Notes under the pieces: generated by a model
Databases searched by the model: none
What the model saw: the letters and a program-made list of their open reading frames with translations, nothing else
What the model was told of the DNA's origin: nothing
Source of the DNA: Microtetraspora glauca
GTDB lineage: Bacteria > Actinomycetota > Actinomycetes > Streptosporangiales > Streptosporangiaceae
Assembly (NCBI GenBank): GCA_001570385.1
Contig: BBYL01000007.1
Span: forward strand, 922,453 to 986,452
Direction: 5' to 3'
Length of the DNA: 64,000 nucleotides
Position numbers and translations under genes: made by a program
Shown here: positions 49,541 to 58,456 of the stretch, piece by piece
Layout: every line of letters begins with the position of its first letter
How positions within the stretch are numbered: the first letter of the stretch is position 1

Positions 49541-50443
49541 ATGGCAGTCCAGCAACATGAGACGGCCCGTCGGAGTGGCAGGGCGGTGACCAACCGGGCG
49601 GCGTTGATCTTCCTCCTGCCGTTCGGGGCGCTGTTCGTCGTCTTCTTCGTGCTCCCCATCGGGTACGCGATCAACGAGAGCCTGTACAAGCTGAAGCGGT
49701 CGGGTCTCGGGTTCGGCACGCCGGAGCGGGTCTTCTCCGGCCTGGCGAACTACGCGGCGGTCTTCGGGAACGGCACTTTCCTGGCCGGGGTGCGGCGGCT
49801 GCTGCTGTTCGGGATCGTGCAGGTCCCGATCATGCTCGGCCTGGCGCTGGTGCTCGCGCTGGTCCTGGACGGTCACGCCGCCCGGTTCAAGCGGTTCTTC
49901 CGGCTCGTCTACTTCCTGCCGTACGCGGTTCCGGGCGTCATCGCGGCGATCGTGTGGTCGTTCCTCTATACGCCCGAGATCTCCCCGTTCGGGCTGGACC
50001 TGCTCGGCGGCGGCGTGGTGTTGTGGTCGATCGGGAACATCGTCACGTGGACCTGGACCGGCTTCAACATGCTGGTGATCTACGCGGCGTTGCAGGCCAT
50101 CCCCAAGGAGCTCTGCGAGGCCGCGTCGATGGACGGGGCCAGTGCCTGGCGGATCGCCTGGTCGATCAAGATCCCGATGGTCCGCTCGTCGCTCATCCTG
50201 ACCGGGGTCTTCTCGATCATCGGGACGCTGCAGCTCTTCAACGAGCCGACCGTGTTGAACGGCGTCACGACCGCCGTCTCGAAGAGCTACACGCCGCTGA
50301 TGTGGTCGCTCCAGGTGGCCCTGGACAACAACGACTACGCGCTGGGGTCGGCGATCGCCATCGTGCTCGCCCTGCTGGCGGGCGCGCTGTCCTTCCTCTT
50401 CCTGCGGCTGTCCGCCTGGCTCACCCGACGTGGAGTGATGTGA
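49541..50443 (+). CDS. Sugar ABC transporter permease (MalF/UgpA class)
   Basis: A 300-residue BPD_transp_1 permease with six membrane helices; the EAA loop is ELCEAASMDGASAWRIAWSI then KIPMV (about 188-212). Partner of the permease encoded 3 bp downstream and of the frameshifted binding protein. No ATPase gene is present; transporters of this class in actinomycetes usually share MsiK encoded elsewhere. Start ATG 49541 with AGAAAG upstream. Confidence 0.9.
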   Translation: MAVQQHETARRSGRAVTNRAALIFLLPFGALFVVFFVLPIGYAINESLYKLKRSGLGFGTPERVFSGLANYAAVFGNGTFLAGVRRLLLFGIVQVPIMLGLALVLALVLDGHAARFKRFFRLVYFLPYAVPGVIAAIVWSFLYTPEISPFGLDLLGGGVVLWSIGNIVTWTWTGFNMLVIYAALQAIPKELCEAASMDGASAWRIAWSIKIPMVRSSLILTGVFSIIGTLQLFNEPTVLNGVTTAVSKSYTPLMWSLQVALDNNDYALGSAIAIVLALLAGALSFLFLRLSAWLTRRGVM

Positions 50444-50446
50444 CCG

Positions 50447-51283
50447 ATGCGAACGTCCATGCGAGCCCAGGTGCTCACCACCGCGTTCCTGTTCGTGGTC
50501 GCCGTCTACATCCTGCTGCCGGTGTGGTGGCTGGTCGTGTCCGCCACCAAGTCGGGCGGCGACCTGTTCGACACGCCCGGCCTCTGGTTCGGCGACCTGA
50601 ACCTGGCCGGCAACGTCGAGCGGGTGATGTCGCAGGACGGCGGCCTGTACCCCCGCTGGCTGCTGAACACCCTGATCTACTCCGGAGGGGGCGCGCTCGG
50701 CGCCACGCTGCTCGCCGCCATGGCGGGGTACGCGCTGGCGAAGTATCCCTTCCGCGGTCGCGGCGCCGTGTTCGCGGTCATCATGGGGGCGGTCCTCGTC
50801 CCCGCCCCGCTGATCACGCTTCCGCTGTACCTCCTGGAGAGCCGGCTCGGGCTGCTGAACACCATGTGGGGGGTGCTGCTGCCCTGCATGGTCAGCCCGT
50901 TCGGCGTCTACCTCGCCCGCGCGTACGCCGAGGCGGCCGTTCCGGACACGCTGCTTGAGGCCGGCCGCATCGACGGGGCGGGGGAGCTGCGGATCTTCTT
51001 CACCGTGGGGATCCGGCTGATGGCTCCCGCGTTGGTGACGTTGTTCCTGTTCCAGTTCGTAGCGATCTGGAACAACTTCTTCCTGCCCATGATGGTGCTC
51101 AACGACCAGGCCCTGTGGCCCATCACCCTGGGCCTGGTCAAGTGGCACGGCATCCGTACCGGCTTCCTGCGCGACGCCGTGGTCACGGGCGCCCTCATCT
51201 CGATCATCCCCGTCATCCTGGCCTTCGTGTCACTGCAGCGTTTCTGGAAGGCCGACCTCGCCGCGGGAAGCGTCAAGATGTGA
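50447..51283 (+). CDS. Sugar ABC transporter permease (MalG/UgpE class)
   Basis: A 278-residue permease with six membrane helices and the EAA loop DTLLEAGRIDGAGELRIFFT (about 166-185). Second half of the sugar channel. It converges on the GH35 beta-galactosidase gene with a 9-bp gap, which suggests the imported sugar is a galactoside. Confidence 0.9.
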   Translation: MRTSMRAQVLTTAFLFVVAVYILLPVWWLVVSATKSGGDLFDTPGLWFGDLNLAGNVERVMSQDGGLYPRWLLNTLIYSGGGALGATLLAAMAGYALAKYPFRGRGAVFAVIMGAVLVPAPLITLPLYLLESRLGLLNTMWGVLLPCMVSPFGVYLARAYAEAAVPDTLLEAGRIDGAGELRIFFTVGIRLMAPALVTLFLFQFVAIWNNFFLPMMVLNDQALWPITLGLVKWHGIRTGFLRDAVVTGALISIIPVILAFVSLQRFWKADLAAGSVKM

Positions 51284-51292
51284 TGTCCGGCC

Positions 51293-53023
51293 TCACCCGA
51301 GGTCGGGCTCCGGGCGCAGCTCGATGACCGGATCCCCGGCCGCGTCCAGCTCCAGGATCACGATCTCGTTGTCCCCGGTCCGCAGCAGCGGGCCGGGGAC
51401 GTAGAGCGTGCGCTGCGGCCCGACCGACCAGTAGCGGCCCAGGCAGAATCCGTTGACCCAGACGTAGCCGTGCCCCCATCCCGGCAGCGCGAGGAACGTG
51501 TCGGCGGGCTCGTCCACCTTCACCTCGCCGCGGAAGAAGGAGGGCGCGGCGGCCGCCGTACCCGGCGTGAACGGGACCCCGGGCGGCAGGTCGCCGAGCG
51601 GCACGGCCTGCGCGGTCACGCCGTGGAGGTACTGCCGCTCGTGCCTGATCCCGCCGGTGACGCCCTTGCGCTCGCCCATCCTGGGGCCGTAGTTGACCCG
51701 CCCGAGCGACTCGACCAGCAACTCGACCGTGGCCGGGCCGGGCACCTCCACCGCCTGGTGCTCCGTCTCGGTCACGGAGTCGAGCACGGCGACCCGTACG
51801 CCGTCCACGTAGACATGGGCCCGGTCGCGAAGGCCGTCCACGACCAGCGGGTACGACTCACGCGGCCCGGGGACCTCGACCCGGTAGTGGACCAGGCCGT
51901 GGTCGAGCCCGAGATCCTCGAACGCCGGGGGAGTGGGGAAGACGACCGGCGGGCCCGCCAGCACGGGCAGAGCGGGCAGCAGCGGAGCCGACTCCGTCAG
52001 CCGAACGGTGGCGGGCGGCAGTACGGGCGGCGCGGGAGGCGGCTCCGGCGCGGGGTTGTAACGCGTCAGCACGTCGCGGAACAGCCGGAACTTCTCGGTG
52101 GGAGCGCCGTGCTCGCTGATGGGGGCGTCGTAGTCGTACGACGTGACGGTCGGCAGGTAGGCGCCGGTCTCCAGGTCGCGGTTCGCCCCGGCTCCCGTGC
52201 CGAAATTCGTTCCCCCGTGCGCCATGTAGATGTTGACCGAGGCGCCCGCCTCCAGCAACTGCTCCAGCACGGAGGCGGCCTCGGCCGCGTCGCGGGTGAC
52301 GCGCGGGCGGCCCCAGTGGTCGAACCAGCCGATCCACAGCTCCATGCACGCCACCGGGTCGCCCGGCCGGTGCCGCCTCAGGACCTCGACCGCCCGCAGA
52401 GGATCGGAGCCGAAGGTGGCGGTGGCGAGCACGCCCGGCAGGGAGCCGCCGGTCAGCATGTGGTCCTCCGGCCCGTCCGCGGTGAACAGCGGGACGTCGA
52501 TCCCCGACCCGCGCATGGCGTCGGCGAGGTGCCTCAGGTAGGCGGTGTCCGTGCCGTACGAGCCGTACTCGTTCTCCACCTGCACCATGAGCACGTTGCC
52601 GCCCCGGGTGATCTGGTGCGCGGCGACGCGGGGGAGCAGCCGGGCGAACCACCGGTCGACGTGGGCGAGGAACTCCGGGTCGCTCGTCCTGAGCCGGCCG
52701 GTGACCCACGACGGCAGGCCGCCGTTGTCCCATTCCGCGCAGATGTACGGCCCGGGCCGCACGATCGCGTGCAGGTCCGCGCGGGCCGCGGCCTCAAGGA
52801 AGCGGTCCAGCTCGTCCAGGCGCCGGTACGTTCCGGGACGCGGCTCGTGCAGGTTCCAGGGCACATAGGTCTCCACCGTGTTGAGGCCCATGGCGCGCAT
52901 CATCGCCAGCCGGTGCGACCACTGGTCCGGATGCACCCGAAAATAATGCATAGCGCCAGAAAGTAGGCGAAACTCCTCGCCGTCCAGCCGAAAGCCGCCG
53001 TCCTCGATCGTGAAGTTCCTCAC
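51293..53023 (-). CDS. Glycoside hydrolase family 35 beta-galactosidase
   Basis: A 576-residue GH35 enzyme with no signal peptide, so cytoplasmic. N-terminal strand LDGEEFRLLSGAMHYFRVHP; family loop NTVETYVPWNLHEPRPGTY; RPGPYICAEWDNGGLPSWV; acid/base Glu in MVQVENEYGSYG (about 148); nucleophile Glu in ACMELWIGWFDHWG (about 225); C-terminal beta domains end in a jelly-roll. It cleaves terminal beta-galactose. GTG 53023 has GGGGG about 8 bases upstream; an earlier in-frame ATG at about 53068 is possible. Divergent from an AraC regulator. Confidence 0.9.
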   Translation of the reverse strand: MRNFTIEDGGFRLDGEEFRLLSGAMHYFRVHPDQWSHRLAMMRAMGLNTVETYVPWNLHEPRPGTYRRLDELDRFLEAAARADLHAIVRPGPYICAEWDNGGLPSWVTGRLRTSDPEFLAHVDRWFARLLPRVAAHQITRGGNVLMVQVENEYGSYGTDTAYLRHLADAMRGSGIDVPLFTADGPEDHMLTGGSLPGVLATATFGSDPLRAVEVLRRHRPGDPVACMELWIGWFDHWGRPRVTRDAAEAASVLEQLLEAGASVNIYMAHGGTNFGTGAGANRDLETGAYLPTVTSYDYDAPISEHGAPTEKFRLFRDVLTRYNPAPEPPPAPPVLPPATVRLTESAPLLPALPVLAGPPVVFPTPPAFEDLGLDHGLVHYRVEVPGPRESYPLVVDGLRDRAHVYVDGVRVAVLDSVTETEHQAVEVPGPATVELLVESLGRVNYGPRMGERKGVTGGIRHERQYLHGVTAQAVPLGDLPPGVPFTPGTAAAAPSFFRGEVKVDEPADTFLALPGWGHGYVWVNGFCLGRYWSVGPQRTLYVPGPLLRTGDNEIVILELDAAGDPVIELRPEPDLG

Positions 53024-53024
53024 G

Positions 53025-53078
53025 GACGATCCCCCTTGATTCGTGACGGGATCGTCATCCAGCCTCATTACGATCCCC
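53025..53078. promoter_or_regulatory. Triple ACGATCC half-sites in the GH35/AraC divergent region
   Basis: GACGATCC (53025-53032) and GGATCGTC (53049-53056) form a perfect 8-bp inverted repeat with a 16-base spacer; ACGATCCCC recurs as a direct repeat at 53070-53078. The set spans the start of the GH35 gene and could be bound by the adjacent AraC protein. Confidence 0.4.
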
Positions 53079-53113
53079 GGGCACGAGCTTGCCGAGGGCG
53101 GGGTGGGGCGACC

Positions 53114-53995
53114 ATGGACAATTCGCGGCGTCCTGTTGGACCCATCGCGTGGGTGGAGGGGCAGGAGCCCTGGGACCACTGGTGGCACTACCTCACCCCG
53201 AGCCCGGTCCACCGGCGTCTCGGGCTCGCCTGCCTCGCGGTCGGCACCCAGCGGGGACGGCTGCCCGCCGTCGGTCCCCGCGTGCTCGACCACCACGTCG
53301 CCGTGATCGTCCTGTCCGGGCAGGGCTGGTTCTCCTGGGGAGGCCGGCCGCCGGTCGACGTGGCCGGGCCCGTGCTGCTGTGGCTGTTCCCCGGCGTGGA
53401 GCACCACTACGGCCCGTACGAGCCGGGCTGGTCGGAGTGCTTCGCCGACTTCACCGGCCCGGCCATCGCCGCCTACGGCGAGCTCGGGTTCCTCGACCCC
53501 GAGGAGGCGGTCGTCCCGCTGTCGTCGGCGGAGCCCGCCCAGCTGGTCGTCAGGAAGATGGCCGCCGCCTGCCGCCGGGGCGGCCCCCACATGGAGGTGG
53601 AGACCTCCGCCGCCGTGCACGAGTTGCTGGTGACCCTGCGGCGCAGCCGCGCCGACCACGACCCCAACGGCAACCCGCTGCTGGAGAGCCTGGCCAGGGA
53701 CGCCTGCCTGCCGCTGTCCGTGCCCGAGCACGCCCGGCGGCTGTCCATGCGGGTCGCCGAACTCCGCGACGCCGTACGGCGCAGCGCCGGATGCAGCCCC
53801 AAGGACTACATCCTGACGATCCGGCTCAACCAGGCCAAGGAACTGCTGGCCGGCACCGATCTCGGGGTGGCCGCGGTCGCCCGCCGGGTGGGGTACGACG
53901 ATCCGGGATACTTCACCCGCCTGTTCACCCGGCGGGTGGGGGTCGCCCCGAGCGTGTTCAGGGAGCAGCGGTCCCGAGGCCCCGCCGGTTCCTGA
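53114..53995 (+). CDS. AraC-family transcriptional regulator
   Basis: A 293-residue regulator with an N-terminal cupin-like ligand domain (about 50-130; VIVLSGQGWFSWGGRPPVDV, FPGVEHHYGPYEPGW) and a C-terminal double HTH (LSVPEHARRLSMRVAELRDA, then KDYILTIRLNQAKELLAGTD and VGYDDPGYFTRLFTRRVGVA). Probable activator of the divergent GH35 gene and perhaps of the permease operon, responding to a galactoside. Start ATG 53114; the frame is open further upstream but without a ribosome-binding site. Confidence 0.85.
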   Translation: MDNSRRPVGPIAWVEGQEPWDHWWHYLTPSPVHRRLGLACLAVGTQRGRLPAVGPRVLDHHVAVIVLSGQGWFSWGGRPPVDVAGPVLLWLFPGVEHHYGPYEPGWSECFADFTGPAIAAYGELGFLDPEEAVVPLSSAEPAQLVVRKMAAACRRGGPHMEVETSAAVHELLVTLRRSRADHDPNGNPLLESLARDACLPLSVPEHARRLSMRVAELRDAVRRSAGCSPKDYILTIRLNQAKELLAGTDLGVAAVARRVGYDDPGYFTRLFTRRVGVAPSVFREQRSRGPAGS

Positions 53996-54070
53996 TGTCG
54001 GGCCACGGCCTCATTCGTGGAAAGGTGGTGGTCCGCAAATGTGTGGACACCGCTTGAGAGGACAAACGGG

Positions 54071-55270
54071 ATGATGGCCGGAGACCGACGAAGCCTGCGG
54101 CTGCTCGTCACCGGGGGCGGAACCGGCGGGCACACGTACCCGGCGCTGACCACCATCGGGGCGGTACGGGAACGGGCGGCCGCCGCCGGTGTCGACCTCG
54201 ACGTCTTGTGGGTGGGCACGGCCGACGGCCTGGAGGCCCACGTCAGCGCCGAGAACGGCATCCCGTTCCGGGCGATCAAGGCGGGGAAGCTGCGCCGTAG
54301 GCCCAACCTCCGCGAGCTGGCCTCGAACATCGCCGACATGTTCCGGATCCCGGTCGGCCTGATCCAGGCCGCGAGCATCGCGGCCCGATACCGCCCGGAC
54401 GTCGTGCTGTCCACCGGCGGGTACGTCTGCGTGCCGCTCGGGCTCGCGTCCCGGGTGTTCGGCCGCCCGCTCGTGATGCACGAGCAGATCACCGCGCTCG
54501 GCCTGGCCAACCGGATCCTGGCGCGGTTCGCCACGCGGATCGCGCTCACCCACCCGTCCTCGATCGACCACCTGCCCGGATCGGCCCGGGACCGGGCGGT
54601 CGTCACGGGCAACCCCATCCGGCCGCACCTCGTGCACGGGGACGCCACGTCCGTGTGGGAGCACTTCGGGCTCACGCCGGGGCTGCCGCTCATCTACGTC
54701 ACCGGGGGCGCGCAGGGCAGCCGCCAGATCAACACGATGATCGAGGAGATCCTGCCCTCGCTGCTCACCCGCTCGCAGGTGCTGCACCAGTGCGGCGCCG
54801 GCTGGATCGGCCAGCTCGCGCAGAGTGCCGACCGCCTTCCGGAGGAGCTGAGGCGGCGCTACCACCCGGTGCCGTACATCGGAGGCGAGCTGGCCGACGT
54901 GTTCGCCGCGGCCGACATCGTGGTCTCACGCAGCGGCGCGGGCACGATCGCCGAGCTGACCGCCGTGGGCAAACCGTCGGTCCTGATCCCCCTCGTGCCG
55001 TCCGCCGGGGACGAGCAGCGCCAGAACGCGCGCTACCTGGCCGAGTCCGGCGCCGCCCGGGCGATCCTGGAGGACAAGCCCGGCGCGGACCGGCTCCTCG
55101 CCGAGCTGAACGCCCTGCTGGGCAACCCCGGCGACCGCGCCGCCATGGCGTGGGCGGCCAAGTCACTCGGCCGTCTCGACGCCGCCGACGCGCTCGCCCG
55201 GGTGATCCTCGACGAGTCCGGCGTCGTGGGCTTCCTCGACGCCGGCGACGGCGGGCACCGTACGGTGTGA
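54071..55270 (+). CDS. MurG-like UDP-GlcNAc transferase (paralogue)
   Basis: A 399-residue GT28 protein. N-terminal RLLVTGGGTGGHTYPALTTI (about residue 10) is the MurG G-loop; DVVLSTGGYVCVPLGLASRV (about 114), VTGNPIRPHL, IYVTGGAQGSRQINTMIEEI (about 210) and the donor-site SRSGAGTIAELTAVGKPSVL (about 293) followed by the Gln-rich DEQRQNARYL are present. MurG adds GlcNAc to lipid I in peptidoglycan synthesis, but that gene normally sits in the dcw cluster, so this is a paralogue, perhaps for a secondary polymer, a glycolipid or glycopeptide-type resistance. ATG 54071 follows GAGAGGA. Confidence 0.85.
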   Translation: MMAGDRRSLRLLVTGGGTGGHTYPALTTIGAVRERAAAAGVDLDVLWVGTADGLEAHVSAENGIPFRAIKAGKLRRRPNLRELASNIADMFRIPVGLIQAASIAARYRPDVVLSTGGYVCVPLGLASRVFGRPLVMHEQITALGLANRILARFATRIALTHPSSIDHLPGSARDRAVVTGNPIRPHLVHGDATSVWEHFGLTPGLPLIYVTGGAQGSRQINTMIEEILPSLLTRSQVLHQCGAGWIGQLAQSADRLPEELRRRYHPVPYIGGELADVFAAADIVVSRSGAGTIAELTAVGKPSVLIPLVPSAGDEQRQNARYLAESGAARAILEDKPGADRLLAELNALLGNPGDRAAMAWAAKSLGRLDAADALARVILDESGVVGFLDAGDGGHRTV

Positions 55271-55303
55271 CGGCACCCGCCGTGGGGGTCGGCCGACCGC
55301 GGA

Positions 55304-57076
55304 TCAGAAGACCGGCACGCCCTCGCGGACGAGCTTCCAGTTGGCCTCGGCGAAGGTGGCGGGGTCGATCGTGCCGGAGGCGGTGGCGTACTCGATCAGC
55401 GCCTGCCGGATCTCCACCTGGGCGTTGTAGACCACCGGAGCGGTCTTGACGTGCGGGAAGCCGCCGCCGCCCGACTGCCGGTAGTTGTTGATCGCGACCA
55501 CGAACCGCTGGTCGGCGGCGATCGGCTGCCCCTGGTAGGCGAGGCCGACGATGCGCTGCCCGACCGGCTTGGAGATGTCGATGTCGTACGTGACGCCCGA
55601 CAGCTGGTCGTAGTTGTAGTCGGGGGTGCCGGCCGCGTTGGTGAGGGTGGCGACGTCGACCGGCGCGCCCGGAGCCACCTGGGCGAAGTACTTCGCGGAG
55701 TACTCCAGGTAGTCCTTGATCTGGGTGCCGGTCAGCGTGACGCCGAGCAGCGTGTTGTCGTAGACGTACAGGCCGGCCATGTCACGGACGCTCACCGGGC
55801 CCGCGGGGAAGACGGCGGTGCGGCTGAACGGCGCGGCGATCGACAACACCGGCAGCGACGCCTCGGGCGTGCCCGCGATCGCCTTGCTCACCAGGTCGGT
55901 CTGCACCTTCTGGATGTAGTCGAGGATCGCGGTGTCCTTGTACGGCGACTCCGCCGCGGACAGCTGCTCCTTGGACTGGGCGATCACCTGGTTGACGTAG
56001 CCCACCGTCTTGTCGTGCTGTGACTTCATCAGCGCGACGATCTTGGGGTCCTCGGCCACGGTGTTCGCGTTCAGCGTGGTGGACGACTTGGTCGTGACGG
56101 ACCACTGGCCGCGCTGCTTGGTCAGGGTGAAGTCGACCACCGACAACCGCTGGCCCCACTTGCTCGGCTCGGTCAGCAGCACCTGCTCACCGGTGACCTT
56201 GTTGGTGACGAAACGCTGCGGCACCTCGTTGTGGGCGTGGCCGAAGAGGACGGCGTCGACCCCCGGCACCTCCTCGGCGACCATGGCGGCCGCGTTCTCC
56301 ACCGGGAGGTCCGTGCCGTAGGAGGACAGGCCGTTGTCACCCGCGTGCGCGGTGACGAGGACCACGTCGGCGCCCAGGCCGCGGATCACCGGCACCCACT
56401 TCTTCGCGGTGGTGACCAGATCGAGGAACTTCAGCTTGCCGTCGACGTTGTCCTTGTCCCAGATGGCGACACCCGGGTTGGTCAGCCCGAGCACGCCCAC
56501 CTTGACCGGCTTGTCGCCCTTGACCTTCATCGTCTTGATGACGAACGGCTCGTAGGCGGGACGGCCGGTCGTGGCCGACACCGCGTTCGCGCCCAGCACC
56601 GGGGCGTCCATCTGCTTGATCCACCTGGCCAGCAGCGGCAGGCCGTAGTTGAACTCGTGGTTGCCCAGGGTCACCGCGTCGTATCCGATGGCGTTCATGG
56701 CCTTGGCCATCGGGTGGAGCTCGCGGGACTCGGTGATCGGCTCGACCTTGGCGTAGTAGTAGTCGAGCGGCGTGCCCTGGATGGTGTCACCCGAGTCGAA
56801 GAGCAGCGTGTGGTCCGCTCCCCGGTCCGCCCGGATCTGCTTGACCAGCGTGGACACCTTCGCCAGGCCGACGTCGTTGTGCGCGCTGTCGTCGTACTCG
56901 GTGTTCTTGAAGTAGTCCCAGTTGAGTGCGTTGCCGTGGATGTCGGAGCTGGCCATCACGGTGATCTTCACCGTGTGGTCGGGGCTCGCGGCGGCGAGGG
57001 CCGCGGGGGTGACGAGGCCGAGGGCCACCATGGCGGTGGCGCCGGTCGTGAGCGCCCGCCGGACGTTTGATGACAT
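55304..57076 (-). CDS. Secreted bifunctional metallophosphatase / 5'-nucleotidase
   Basis: A 590-residue exported enzyme (signal peptide ALTTGATAMVALGLVTPAAL). The metallophosphatase domain has ASSDIHGNALNW (about 43), FDSGDTIQGTPLDYYY (about 93), TLGNHEFNYG (about 136), VTAHAGDNG (about 244) and GHAHNEVPQ (about 277). The C-terminal 5'-nucleotidase domain (about 360-560) has YVYDNTLLGVTLTGTQIKDY, then LEYSAKYF, and NNYRQSGGGGFP. It releases phosphate from nucleotides or cyclic nucleotides outside the cell (YfkN/CpdB type). It has no obvious operon partner. Confidence 0.9.
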   Translation of the reverse strand: MSSNVRRALTTGATAMVALGLVTPAALAAASPDHTVKITVMASSDIHGNALNWDYFKNTEYDDSAHNDVGLAKVSTLVKQIRADRGADHTLLFDSGDTIQGTPLDYYYAKVEPITESRELHPMAKAMNAIGYDAVTLGNHEFNYGLPLLARWIKQMDAPVLGANAVSATTGRPAYEPFVIKTMKVKGDKPVKVGVLGLTNPGVAIWDKDNVDGKLKFLDLVTTAKKWVPVIRGLGADVVLVTAHAGDNGLSSYGTDLPVENAAAMVAEEVPGVDAVLFGHAHNEVPQRFVTNKVTGEQVLLTEPSKWGQRLSVVDFTLTKQRGQWSVTTKSSTTLNANTVAEDPKIVALMKSQHDKTVGYVNQVIAQSKEQLSAAESPYKDTAILDYIQKVQTDLVSKAIAGTPEASLPVLSIAAPFSRTAVFPAGPVSVRDMAGLYVYDNTLLGVTLTGTQIKDYLEYSAKYFAQVAPGAPVDVATLTNAAGTPDYNYDQLSGVTYDIDISKPVGQRIVGLAYQGQPIAADQRFVVAINNYRQSGGGGFPHVKTAPVVYNAQVEIRQALIEYATASGTIDPATFAEANWKLVREGVPVF

Positions 57077-57266
57077 GCCAGGGAGAGTAGTTACAGGATA
57101 TTACTCAGTGGTCACAGCTTCCTTAATGGGACATAGTGACCGGATGTGATCTCCGAAACGCCACCGCCGGTCGCCGGGTTGGCCCGCAGCCTCGGCCTGC
57201 CCGGCGACGGCGTCACCCGCTTCGCCGACGGCTCGCTGCCGGTGTACCCGCTGAGCCGGGCCGCCG

Positions 57267-58283
57267 TCACCAGCGCATGTGGACCTGTTCCGCCCAGCCG
57301 AGCAGGCCGTCCACCTGGATCGGCGTGCCGCCGTCCGGCCGGACCACCCCGCTGTAGTGGCCGAAGCACTGGTGGCCCTCGGTGGAGATCAGCCCGGCGT
57401 TGGTCCGGTCGGCCCGCTCGTGGAACGGCGTGAACGTCAGGTCCACCTGGTCGGAGCCGGGCGTCCGCAGCGTCCACGGGGCGAGGTAGTCCGAGGTGGA
57501 GTACGTCCACTCCAGCTCCTCACCGATCTTGGTGAGCCTGCCGTCCACGCACAGGGCGTTCTCGGTCATGCCGGTGCCCGCCGTCCACTTGCCGCCGAAC
57601 TGGAGGCCCACCACGTGCCCGTCGGTCTCTCCGGAGGCCGCGCCCCAGTTCCACAACGTGTCGTACGGCCAGCGGCCCCTGCCGTGGTCGAGCACGCCCC
57701 ATCCGGCGAAGTCGATCGCCGTTCCGCCGATGCGTACGGTGCCCTCCGCGCGCCGGGCGGTGTGCTTGGACGTGTACTGGAACCGGCGCTCGCTCCACGG
57801 GATGACCACGCTGAGCGTCTCGTGCCCGGGAGGCAGGGCGACCAGCAGGTCGGCCTCCAGCGGCCCGTCCGGCGTGACGCAGCGGGCGCGCAGGCGGGTG
57901 CCGCCCTCCTCGTGGACGATCTCGGCGGTCACGGCGCCGCGTACGGCCACGTCCCCGTCGAGCAGGCTCGCCGGCAGCCGTACCCCCCGGGCGAAGGGGA
58001 TCATGCTGGTCTTGCTGAACTCGCGCCCGCCGTACTCCAGGAAGTAGACGCTGTTCAGCCCCATGTAGTCGATGTCGCTGACGGTGATGGCGATCAGGTG
58101 CGTCGGCGTCGCGACGCACCAGTACTCCCACCGTTTGGTCCGGCCCCAGCCACGCAGGTTGCAGCGGTGCAGCGGCGTGCGCGACCAGCCGACGGCGGCG
58201 GGGTTGAGCCGCCCGTCGGGGGTACAGAGATCGATCGGTGCGGTGATCTCCGGCTCGTGGGTGGACGTCTCATGAGGGGACAT
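57267..58283 (-). CDS. DUF2804 domain protein
   Basis: A 338-residue DUF2804 protein: KRWEYWCVATPTHLIAITVS (about 50), MGLNSVYFLEYGGREFSKTS, RRAEGTVRIGGTAIDFAGWG then VLDHGRGRWPYDTLWNWGAA (about 193-232) and HQCFGHYSGVV near the end. The fold resembles lipocalin-like hydroxyneurosporene synthase/AttH proteins; no enzyme activity is established. ATG 58283 with GCGGCCC upstream, so the ribosome-binding site is weak. It stands alone. Confidence 0.8.
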   Translation of the reverse strand: MSPHETSTHEPEITAPIDLCTPDGRLNPAAVGWSRTPLHRCNLRGWGRTKRWEYWCVATPTHLIAITVSDIDYMGLNSVYFLEYGGREFSKTSMIPFARGVRLPASLLDGDVAVRGAVTAEIVHEEGGTRLRARCVTPDGPLEADLLVALPPGHETLSVVIPWSERRFQYTSKHTARRAEGTVRIGGTAIDFAGWGVLDHGRGRWPYDTLWNWGAASGETDGHVVGLQFGGKWTAGTGMTENALCVDGRLTKIGEELEWTYSTSDYLAPWTLRTPGSDQVDLTFTPFHERADRTNAGLISTEGHQCFGHYSGVVRPDGGTPIQVDGLLGWAEQVHMRW

Positions 58284-58456
58284 GGGCCGCAGCCTAGCCA
58301 GATCATCTGTTCCAGAGGAAGATTCGGTCCGCCGACGGCCTGGCGAAGGCATGTAATTCACCGTCTGGGACCAATGACACACCAACAGGTCACCCGAAAC
58401 TGGTTGTCCGGATTGATACGGTTGAACCGCGGACAGGCACGGAATTAAGGAGACCG

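Noticed and set aside
48401..51148. Long minus-strand frame (about 915 codons) opposite the second sugar transporter
   Set aside because: Antisense to three recognised transporter genes.
57146..57433. Small plus-strand frame starting with GTG between the nucleotidase and DUF2804 genes
   Set aside because: The first 40 residues look protein-like, but no family is recognised and the rest is antisense to DUF2804. Possibly a truncated gene; evidence too thin.
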